Source: UBA10646 sp046296295 (lineage in GTDB: Bacteria; Bacteroidota; Bacteroidia; Chitinophagales; Chitinophagaceae). Taken from it: a stretch of DNA of 64,000 bases. This document shows, piece after piece, positions 58,073 through 64,000 of the stretch (position 1 is its first letter; every line of letters begins with the position of its first letter). The stretch lies in NCBI GenBank assembly GCA_046296295.1, contig JBKBLG010000006.1, positions 62,001 through 126,000 of the forward strand, given 5' to 3'. The notes under the pieces are model-generated. The model did no database searches. It saw nothing but the letters and a program-made list of their open reading frames with translations, and was not told the origin of the DNA. A program made the translations under genes and the position numbers.

Positions 58073-60136
58073 ATGGGAAGAAAAAATACAAAAAAGAAAA
58101 AATCTAACGCTGCACAGCAAGCGGTTCATCGAAGTTATGAAGGCGTAATTGAAATTACTCGTAGTGGGTTGGCGTATGTGGTGGTGCCAAATCAAAGTAA
58201 CGATATATTGGTACGGCCCAACGATATTGGTAATGCACTTCATGGAGATACTGTTGCCGTAAAAGTAATCAAAGAAAACATGAGTTCTGGCCGAAGAGAG
58301 GGCCGTGTGGTAGGTGTTATTGAACGAAAGCAAACGGTTTTTATTGGTAAAGTACAATTGAGTAAAGGCTTTGGCTTTTTGTTGGTAAAAAGCGATAAGC
58401 CCATGCCCGATTTATATTTACCGCAAGGTAATTTATTGGGTGCAAAAGATGGCGATATGGCGGTTGCATCATTGATACAATGGGAGCCTGATGATAAAAA
58501 GCCTGTAGCAAAAATTATACGCATACTTGCCGATGGCGATGCCAATGAAATGGTAATGCAAGAGTTGTTGGCACAAAATGGTTTTCCGTTGGCATTTCCT
58601 GATGATGTAATGGAAGAAGCTGCTCGTATTCCAGATATAATTCCAACTACTGAAATAAAACATCGAAAAGATTTTAGAGATACGCTTACTTTCACCATAG
58701 ACCCACTCGATGCTAAAGATTTTGATGATGCTATCAGCATAAAAAAAATAAAAAAAGATATATATGAAATAGGCGTACATATTGCCGATGTTAGCTATTA
58801 TGTTCAACCCGATACTGCTTTAGATGAAGAGGCGTATCGTAGGGCTACATCGGTGTACTTACCCGATAGAGTAAGCCCAATGTTGCCAGAGCATATCAGT
58901 AATGTATTGTGTAGCCTTCGCCCTAATGAAGATAAATGTACGTTCAGTGCTGTATTTCAAATATCTACTAAAGGAGAAGTAAAGCATTTTTGGTTAGGTA
59001 AAACGCTCATTCATAGTAACCACAGATATACTTATGAAGATGCACAAGCTATCATAGAAGGCACAAGCGATGGCCCTTACAAAGAAGAAATATTATTGTT
59101 AAATCAAATTGCACAGAAACTTCGTAAGCAGCGTTTTAGTAATGGTGCTATTAATTTTTCTTCACAAGAAGTTCGATTTAAGTTAGATGAACACGCCAAG
59201 CCAATTGGTATTGTTGTGAAAGAAAGTAAAGAAGCCCATCAGCTTATAGAAGAGTTTATGTTATTGGCCAATAAAACAGTAGCTGCATATGTAGCAGAAG
59301 TAAAAGTGAATTCAGTTGCGGTGCCTTTCCCTTATCGCATACACGATAGACCCGATGAAGAAAAGCTACAACCTTTTATAGAATATGCTCGCCGTTTTGG
59401 TATCAGTTTCAATATTCAAACTCCTAAAAGTATAGCAGAAAGTTTTAATGCAATGTTGGCACAAGTACAAGGTAAGCCAGAGCAAGCGGTATTAGAACAG
59501 TTGGGTATTCGTACCATGGCTAAAGCTATTTATAGCACACAAAATATCGGGCACTACGGATTGGCTTTTGAGTTTTATAGTCATTTCACAAGTCCTATTC
59601 GGCGTTATCCCGATGTGCTGGTGCATCGTATACTAGAAAGTTGTTTGAAGGAACGCCCTACTATTGATAAAAAGTTAGAAGAAAAATGTAAGCATTGTAG
59701 TGAACGTGAACGTGCTGCTATGGAATGCGAACGAGCCGCCAACAAGTACAAACAAGTTGAGTTTATGAAAGCCTTTATCGGCGAAACGTTTGATGCTGTG
59801 GTAACGGGTGTTTCTAGTTTTGGCTTTTGGGCCGAAACCGTTGAACACAAATGTGAAGGCTTAGTTAGTGTTACTAGCTTGAACGATTACGACGATTTCA
59901 TGCACATAGAAAGTGATTACGCATTGGTAGGCAAGCGGAGTGGCCGAAAGTTTAGCATGGGCGATAAAGTGAAAGTTAAACTAGTAGCTGCCAACCTCGA
60001 TAAACGTCAGCTCGATTATGAGTGGGTGTTAACAGACTTGTTACCCTCTGATAGTGCCAAAGGCAAGCAACCAAAAGCTAAAGCCGATAAGGTGAAGAAA
60101 AAAGGTGCTGTAAAAAAGCCCAAGCCTAGTAAGTAA
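58073..60136 (+). CDS. rnr: Ribonuclease R
   Basis: A 3'-to-5' exoribonuclease that degrades structured RNA. 687 residues: basic N-terminus, cold-shock domains (VFIGKVQLSKGFGFLLVKSD), the RNB catalytic domain with TIDPLDAKDFDDAISI, whose Asp cluster binds metal, YLPDRVSPMLPEHISNVLCSL and HFTSPIRRYPDVLVHRIL, then an S1 domain (FDAVVTGVSSFGFWAETVEHKCEGLVSV) and a Lys-rich tail. A variant 14-mer (58415) encodes DLYLPQGN in the cold-shock region. A large perfect hairpin follows. Confidence 0.96.
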   Translation: MGRKNTKKKKSNAAQQAVHRSYEGVIEITRSGLAYVVVPNQSNDILVRPNDIGNALHGDTVAVKVIKENMSSGRREGRVVGVIERKQTVFIGKVQLSKGFGFLLVKSDKPMPDLYLPQGNLLGAKDGDMAVASLIQWEPDDKKPVAKIIRILADGDANEMVMQELLAQNGFPLAFPDDVMEEAARIPDIIPTTEIKHRKDFRDTLTFTIDPLDAKDFDDAISIKKIKKDIYEIGVHIADVSYYVQPDTALDEEAYRRATSVYLPDRVSPMLPEHISNVLCSLRPNEDKCTFSAVFQISTKGEVKHFWLGKTLIHSNHRYTYEDAQAIIEGTSDGPYKEEILLLNQIAQKLRKQRFSNGAINFSSQEVRFKLDEHAKPIGIVVKESKEAHQLIEEFMLLANKTVAAYVAEVKVNSVAVPFPYRIHDRPDEEKLQPFIEYARRFGISFNIQTPKSIAESFNAMLAQVQGKPEQAVLEQLGIRTMAKAIYSTQNIGHYGLAFEFYSHFTSPIRRYPDVLVHRILESCLKERPTIDKKLEEKCKHCSERERAAMECERAANKYKQVEFMKAFIGETFDAVVTGVSSFGFWAETVEHKCEGLVSVTSLNDYDDFMHIESDYALVGKRSGRKFSMGDKVKVKLVAANLDKRQLDYEWVLTDLLPSDSAKGKQPKAKADKVKKKGAVKKPKPSK
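58415..58428 (-). repeat. Dispersed 14-mer variant inside rnr
   Basis: TATTTACCGCAAGG, one mismatch from the degenerate consensus; encodes YLPQG. Confidence 0.65.
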
Positions 60137-60152
60137 AAAACAATTAACAAAT

Positions 60153-60214
60153 ACCTTACGGTAAATGAAATGATACGTTTTCTATCAATCGTATCATTTC
60201 ATTTACCGTAAGGT
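60153..60214. repeat. Perfect 25-bp inverted repeat built on two facing exact 14-mers
   Basis: Arms 60153-60177 and 60190-60214 are exact reverse complements with a 12-base loop. Each arm begins with the 14-mer (60154-60167, 60200-60213). It lies between the converging rnr and HAD genes and may terminate both. It also codes for the C-terminal 19 residues and stop of the HAD protein on the minus strand. Confidence 0.95.
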
Positions 60215-60839
60215 TACTAAAATCTGGTATAATAGCGTGTGCTATTGATAGCTCCGCTGCACTGTGCGTAGTGGTTACAGCCACTACTTTCATTCCTGCT
60301 GCTAAGGCACTTTGTATGCCGGGTACACTATCTTCAAAAGCTACGCAGGCTGTTGGGTTTACCCCTAGTTTCTGTGCTGTAAGTGTATAAATTTCCGGAT
60401 CGGGTTTTCCTTTTTTGATGTGAGTGCCGTTCACAACCAATGAAAAAAACTGTTGCACGGGTACATGCTGAAAAAAGAAATTGATGTTATCGGGAATACC
60501 GCTTGTTGCCATAGCTATTGGTATGGCATGTTGTTGTAATTGATGCAGCCAGGGTAGTAACCCATGTACCGGCTTAATGTAATCGGCATAAATATCACGA
60601 TAGAGGCTTTCTTTTTCATCGGTGTAAGCGGCAATATCGGCATCGGTAATGGGTTGGCCTTCAAATATCCATCTAACAACATCGGCATTGGTACGCCCGT
60701 TGATGTGTTTTTTATAATCGGCTTCTGTTAATATTCTCCCACGGCGCTCATAAAATGCTTGCCAAGCTTTAATATGAAATGGATTGTTATCAACCATGGT
60801 GCCATCTAAATCAAAAATAGCAGCTGCTGGTAAGGGCAT
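60156..60839 (-). CDS. HAD-family phosphatase / beta-phosphoglucomutase-like
   Basis: A 227-residue HAD hydrolase. Motif I is AIFDLDGTMVDNNPFH, motif II IAMATSG, motif III lysine in HIKKGKPDPEIY, and motif IV VAFEDSVPGIQSALAAGMKVVAV. The cap (NGRTNADVVRWIFEG) resembles beta-phosphoglucomutase or sugar-phosphatase members; substrate unknown. The last residues (NLTVNEM ... FHLP) and the stop are encoded by the inverted repeat at 60153-60214, so the C-terminus follows the repeat rather than the family. It follows the PolX-like gene by one base on the same strand. Confidence 0.9.
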   Translation of the reverse strand: MPLPAAAIFDLDGTMVDNNPFHIKAWQAFYERRGRILTEADYKKHINGRTNADVVRWIFEGQPITDADIAAYTDEKESLYRDIYADYIKPVHGLLPWLHQLQQHAIPIAMATSGIPDNINFFFQHVPVQQFFSLVVNGTHIKKGKPDPEIYTLTAQKLGVNPTACVAFEDSVPGIQSALAAGMKVVAVTTTHSAAELSIAHAIIPDFSNLTVNEMIRLIENVSFHLP

Positions 60840-60840
60840 A

Positions 60841-62514
60841 TTACTTACGTTTAGTTTGTTGTTGTTGTATAAATTGTTGCATTTGTGCCAATGAAAAACT
60901 ACTTAAGTTTTGATCGGCAGGTAGTAGTGCTTTTTGTGCTACTAAAACGCCATACTTTATATCGTTAAAACCATCAATGGCATGTGCATCGGGGTTGATG
61001 CTGATGAGCACATTTTTTTTCAAAGCGTATTCAATGTATTTCCAATCTATATCTAATCTTCGTGGGTGTGCGTTTAATTCAATAGCAACTCCATTGGCTG
61101 CACAAGCATCAATGATGGTTTCATGATTAATAGGGTAACCTGCTCTACTTAACAACAAACGCCCTGTTAGGTGCCCTAAAATATTGGTATAAGGGTTTTC
61201 AATGGCTTTCAGTAAGCGTTGCATCGCCTTATCTTCACTCATCGATAATCCGCTGTGTACACTGGCAATTACTAGGTCTAGTGATGCTAAAATTTCATCC
61301 GGATAATCAAGGCTGCCATCGGTTAAAATATCACTTTCAATGCTTTTGAAAATGGTAAAAGGTGCTAACTGCTGGTTCAGTGCATTTATTTCTTCCTGCT
61401 GCGCCAGTAGTCGTTCAATACTAAGTCCGCCGGCATAACTGGCAGTTCTGCTATGGTCTGAAATTACAATGTATTCAAAGCCCTGTTGCTTAGCAGCAGT
61501 AGCCATGTCGGCGAGGCTATGGGCACCATCGCTCCACTTACTATGGCTGTGAATAATGCCTTTAATATCGCCAACTGTTATTACCGGTGTGGTTGCTTTT
61601 GATATGGGCTGAATGGCACTAGCTTGTTCCCTTGCAAACGGAGGAACATATGCTAATTCGGCTGCTTCAAAAATGGCGCTATCGCTATGAAACTTACCTT
61701 GCGGTAAATGAAGTACTTGCGTAAATGCTTCCCAAAAACTGTTGCTACAACTATGTTTAAATTGTAGTTCTGCCGGCGTAGCATTTACCGTAAGGTAAAA
61801 CTCAAGTATAATATTTTCGGGGCCCAAAAAAGCTATACTTTCATTGGTAGCTGTAGGTTGAAGGTTATACTGGTGTTGCGTGAAAAACTGCTCAAGTGCT
61901 GCAGCGGTTGCAGTAGTTACCCAACACAACTTACTAATTGTTGGGCGTTGCATGAAGAAATCGCCTGTAGGTAAGAATTGATGCTGCGGAAATATTTTAG
62001 GAAGCACTTGTTGCATTTGAGCTGCGAATTGCTCTACTTGTGCGTATAAATAGTTGCCCTGTTGGCTCAGGTAATATTCAATAGCAGCCTTTACATTTTG
62101 CTGCGTTTTTTCACCAAAGCCTTTGAAAAGTGTTAACCTGTTTTCATTACATGCGTATAGCAGTTCTCCAATGCTTTCAATACCAAGTTCATGCCAGATA
62201 GTTGCAATTTTTTTGGGACCTAAGCCTTTGATTTGGAGCATTTCAATAACGCCTTCAGGCGTTTTGCTAAGGTAAGTGGTAAGTAAGCTCCAGGTACCTG
62301 TAGTAAGTTGTTCAATAATAGCTTGCGCAATACTATTGCCAATGCCTTTGATTTGTGCAATTTTATCGGTCGGAAGCAGCGAAAGCTCTTCAGGGAGCCG
62401 TTCTATGGTGTATGCAGCCGTGCTATAACTGCGGGCTTTAAAACTATTTTCGCCATGTATATCCATTAGCTTACTGAGTAAGCTAAAATTATCGGCAATT
62501 GCAGCGTTCGTCAT
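60841..62514 (-). CDS. PolX-like protein with intact PHP domain and decayed polymerase palm
   Basis: 557 residues from ATG 62514. The N-terminal helix-hairpin-helix region is intact (IAQIKGIGNSIAQAI, LQIKGLGPKKIATIWHELG, KGFGEKTQQNVKAAI). At about 183-199, where active PolX enzymes have GSxRR...DxD, this one reads TGDFFMQRPTISKLCWV, without the aspartates; the later palm position reads ILEFYLTVNA. The C-terminal PHP phosphoesterase is complete: IIHSHSKWSDGAHS, VISDHSR, IELNAHPRRLDI and INPDAHAIDG. It is therefore probably a nuclease or phosphoesterase, not a polymerase. Three repeat words lie in the decayed part. Confidence 0.88.
   Translation of the reverse strand: MTNAAIADNFSLLSKLMDIHGENSFKARSYSTAAYTIERLPEELSLLPTDKIAQIKGIGNSIAQAIIEQLTTGTWSLLTTYLSKTPEGVIEMLQIKGLGPKKIATIWHELGIESIGELLYACNENRLTLFKGFGEKTQQNVKAAIEYYLSQQGNYLYAQVEQFAAQMQQVLPKIFPQHQFLPTGDFFMQRPTISKLCWVTTATAAALEQFFTQHQYNLQPTATNESIAFLGPENIILEFYLTVNATPAELQFKHSCSNSFWEAFTQVLHLPQGKFHSDSAIFEAAELAYVPPFAREQASAIQPISKATTPVITVGDIKGIIHSHSKWSDGAHSLADMATAAKQQGFEYIVISDHSRTASYAGGLSIERLLAQQEEINALNQQLAPFTIFKSIESDILTDGSLDYPDEILASLDLVIASVHSGLSMSEDKAMQRLLKAIENPYTNILGHLTGRLLLSRAGYPINHETIIDACAANGVAIELNAHPRRLDIDWKYIEYALKKNVLISINPDAHAIDGFNDIKYGVLVAQKALLPADQNLSSFSLAQMQQFIQQQQTKRK
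61697..61710 (+). repeat. Dispersed 14-mer (G variant) in the PolX-like gene
   Basis: CCTTGCGGTAAATG on the plus strand; encodes HLPQG on the coding strand. Confidence 0.85.
61715..61727 (+). repeat. Family-2 13-mer (G variant) in the PolX-like gene
   Basis: ACTTGCGTAAATG on the plus strand, only four bases from the 14-mer at 61697-61710. Confidence 0.6.
61782..61795 (-). repeat. Dispersed 14-mer, exact copy, in the decayed palm of the PolX-like gene
   Basis: CATTTACCGTAAGG on the plus strand; encodes LTVN where a catalytic palm segment is expected. Confidence 0.9.
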
Positions 62515-62588
62515 GCTACAAATTAACATCATTAATTAGTAGCAATACAAGGTTAATTTGTGTGAAATACTCATATGCTGTAAGGCAA

Positions 62589-62617
62589 AAAAACCCAACC
62601 GCAATGGTTGGGTTTTT
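62589..62617 (-). terminator. Terminator of the histone-like gene
   Basis: A perfect 12-bp stem (62589-62600 with 62606-62617) with A/T tracts, between the Ala/Lys-rich gene and the PolX-like gene. Confidence 0.85.
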
Positions 62618-62636
62618 AGTATCGAGAATAGTTCGA

Positions 62637-62951
62637 TTACTTTTTAGCGGCTTTCTTAGGAGCAGCTTTTTTAGCGGCGGCCTTTTTAGGAGCGGCAGCT
62701 TTTTTCGCAGGAGCGGCAGCCTTTTTAGCGGCTTTCTTAGGAGCAGCTTTTTTAGCGGCTGCTTTTTTTGCAGGAGCAGCAGCCTTTTTAACGGCTGCTT
62801 TTTTGGGAGCGGCTGCTTTTTTAGCGGCTGCTTTTTTAGGAGCAGCAGCTTTCTCAGGAGCGGCTGCTTTTTTAGCGGCTGCTTTTTTAGGAGCGGCAGC
62901 TTTTTTTGCAGGGGCAGCTTTTTTAGCGGCTGCTTTTTTTGCAGTTGCCAT
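62637..62951 (-). CDS. Ala/Lys/Pro-rich histone H1-like protein
   Basis: A 104-residue protein made almost wholly of AAAPKK- and AAAKK-type units, beginning MATAKKAAAKKAAPAKK. Only Ala, Lys, Pro and single Thr, Val and Glu residues are used. It resembles bacterial H1-like proteins and the C-terminal tails of eukaryotic H1, which bind DNA without sequence specificity. The repeat-rich DNA probably changes length easily. The opposite-strand open frame in the same region is only a shadow. A strong terminator follows. Confidence 0.8.
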   Translation of the reverse strand: MATAKKAAAKKAAPAKKAAAPKKAAAKKAAAPEKAAAPKKAAAKKAAAPKKAAVKKAAAPAKKAAAKKAAPKKAAKKAAAPAKKAAAPKKAAAKKAAPKKAAKK

Positions 62952-63017
62952 GAATGTAAAATTTAATGGTTAGTAATGCCACTAAATTAAAGGTAGTTGG
63001 GCAACTTACAAAATATT

Positions 63018-63281
63018 TTAAGCAACGGCAACTGGAACTACCGAAACAGTAGTCTTATTCGCTTTGCTTTTACGAAATTCTACAGTACCATCTGTAAGTG
63101 CGAATAGGGTGAAATCTTTACCAACACCAACATTCTTACCAGGATGATATACTGTGCCACGCTGACGAACAATAATGTTACCAGCAATAACAGGCTGGCC
63201 GCCATATATCTTAACGCCTAAGCGCTTGCTTTGTGAGTCGCGGCCGTTTTTTACCGAACCTTCACCTTTCTTGTGAGCCAT
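63018..63281 (-). CDS. rpmA: 50S ribosomal protein L27
   Basis: An 87-residue protein near the peptidyl-transferase centre. MAHKKGEGSVKNGRDSQSKRLGVKIYGGQPVIAGNIIVRQRGTVYHPGKNVGVGKDFTLFAL is diagnostic. No N-terminal cleavable extension of the Firmicutes type is present. It follows rplU by 51 bases, the universal order. Confidence 0.98.
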   Translation of the reverse strand: MAHKKGEGSVKNGRDSQSKRLGVKIYGGQPVIAGNIIVRQRGTVYHPGKNVGVGKDFTLFALTDGTVEFRKSKANKTTVSVVPVAVA

Positions 63282-63332
63282 GGTATAATACGTTTGTTAT
63301 TTACAACTATAATTTTCTAATACAATTTGTAA

Positions 63333-63635
63333 TTAAGCAATGCTCTCGATTTTAATACGAGTATAGTGCGTACGGTGACCGTGCTTTTTGCGGAAACCTT
63401 TACGACGCTTCATTTTAAAAGCGATTACTTTATCGCCTTTTACTAAATCGCTAACAACCTCTGCATGTACAACTACACCACCATTGGTGTTAATTGTACC
63501 ATTGTTGTCTACAAAAAGTACATCGCTGAATGCCACCTTATCGCCGGCAGCTTTGCCTTGTAAATGCGGTACATACAAGCTATCTCCAGCTTGTACTTTG
63601 AATTGTTGACCTGCTATTTTAACTACTGCTAACAT
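63333..63635 (-). CDS. rplU: 50S ribosomal protein L21
   Basis: A 100-residue ribosomal protein: MLAVVKIAGQQFKVQAGDSLYVPHLQG, VLFVDNNGTINTNGGVVVHAEVVSDLVKGDKVIAFKMKRRKGFRKKHGHRTHYTRIKIESI. The C-terminal KMKRRKGFRKKHGHRTHYT is the rRNA-binding signature. First gene of the rplU-rpmA operon. Confidence 0.98.
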   Translation of the reverse strand: MLAVVKIAGQQFKVQAGDSLYVPHLQGKAAGDKVAFSDVLFVDNNGTINTNGGVVVHAEVVSDLVKGDKVIAFKMKRRKGFRKKHGHRTHYTRIKIESIA

Positions 63636-63689
63636 AACTACTCCAAAATTAGGACGGCAAAGGTAAGACTTTACACAATATCAGCACAA

Positions 63690-63703
63690 CCTTGCGGTAA
63701 AAA
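63690..63703 (+). repeat. Degenerate 14-mer upstream of rplU
   Basis: CCTTGCGGTAAAAA, two mismatches from the consensus. Confidence 0.4.
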
Positions 63704-63711
63704 AATAATTT

Positions 63712-63724
63712 ACTTGCGTAAATG
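63712..63724 (+). repeat. Family-2 13-mer upstream of rplU
   Basis: ACTTGCGTAAATG in the 170-base divergent region between rplU and the GH3-like gene. Confidence 0.6.
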
Positions 63725-63805
63725 TTAATAATTCAGAGTGCAAAATTAGGTTTTTAAACCACATACGGCATGTTACATTTGTAGCATATCTATATACTTC
63801 TTAGT

Positions 63806-64000
63806 ATGAATTTAAAATCTCTGTTAGCAAGGCCATTTGCAAATTACATATATAATAAGACGCAGCGGAACAAGGCTAATGCTCTTACAGATCAAGAGAA
63901 CATATTTAAGCAGCTTATAAAGCAGGCACAAAAAACATTGTTTGGTCAAGATCATGAATTTAGTCAAATCGCTAACTACGAGGCATTTACCGCAAAAGTG
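63806..64000 (+). CDS. GH3 auxin-responsive-promoter family protein (N-terminal part)
   Basis: The first 65 residues of a protein cut off by the window edge, ATG 63806. The N-terminus MNLKSLLARPFANYIYNKTQ and the segment FKQLIKQAQKTLFGQDHEFSQIANYEAFTAKV match bacterial GH3-family proteins, which are acyl-adenylate-forming ligases in plants and of unknown role in Bacteroidota. A degenerate 14-mer (63984-63997) encodes the FTAK at the end of the visible part. Confidence 0.75.
   Translation, partial: MNLKSLLARPFANYIYNKTQRNKANALTDQENIFKQLIKQAQKTLFGQDHEFSQIANYEAFTAKV

Noticed and set aside
62499..62966. Plus-strand open frame rich in Phe, Ser and Gly opposite the histone-like gene
   Set aside because: It is the complement of Ala/Lys repeats, with no start context, and the minus-strand gene has a strong terminator and a sensible product.

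Overview
The window is a continuous, gene-dense piece of a low-GC chromosome from the phylum Bacteroidota, most likely the family Chitinophagaceae. The evidence is indirect: several Bacteroidota-typical families (DUF3822 next to rsmD, DUF2911, DUF4920, DUF2452, DUF2490), promoters of the TTTG / TAnnTTTG kind, almost no Shine-Dalgarno sequences except a very strong one before rpsU, and GTP-type PEP carboxykinase. No phage, plasmid, insertion sequence, CRISPR array or defence island was seen. Nearly every gene is housekeeping.

Layout. 1-13 kb: tyrosine catabolism (hppD), envelope proteins, an L,D-transpeptidase, a CoA-transferase, an S9 peptidase, an SQR-like flavoprotein and etfBA. 13-19 kb: clpS-aat (N-end rule pair), aroQ, two identical tRNA-Val genes, an AspT/YidE-type transporter and pckG. 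19-32 kb: a c-type cytochrome, ftsK, lolA, lgt, yajQ, rpmE2, serA, pdxJ and small conserved proteins. 32-37 kb: hscA, a YfhO-like protein and ribE. 37-48 kb: the translation block rpsU-xerC-hpf, tRNA-Thr-Tyr-Gly-Thr, tuf, tRNA-Trp, secE-nusG, then rplKAJL. Three unrelated genes separate nusG from rplK, and rpoBC does not follow rplL. 48-64 kb: an Fe-S membrane protein, phosphosugar mutase, pcm, a MATE exporter, DUF3822-rsmD-bioD-fau-lpxK-rnr, a HAD phosphatase, a PolX-like protein with a decayed polymerase palm, an Ala/Lys-rich histone-like protein, rplU-rpmA and the start of a GH3-family gene.

The outstanding signal is not a gene. A 14-base word, CCTTACGGTAAATG (consensus CCTTRCGGYAAATG), recurs through the window on both strands. 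I count 21 exact copies, 30 that fit the degenerate consensus and 41 with at most one further mismatch, about one every 1.6 kb, where chance predicts far fewer than one. Copies lie between genes, often just after stop codons, inside genes in different reading frames (read as LTVN, LAVN, LPQG or FTVR), and in head-to-head pairs that form hairpins. One pair, at 60153-60214, is a perfect 25-bp inverted repeat. Copies inside genes collect in weakly constrained protein segments: the FtsK linker, signal peptides, C-termini and the decayed PolX palm. This is how DNA uptake sequences of Neisseriaceae and Pasteurellaceae behave. I know of no such sequence described in Bacteroidota, so I propose it as a candidate DNA-uptake-sequence-like system. 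A second, 13-base family, ACTTRCGTAAATG, has eight exact copies.
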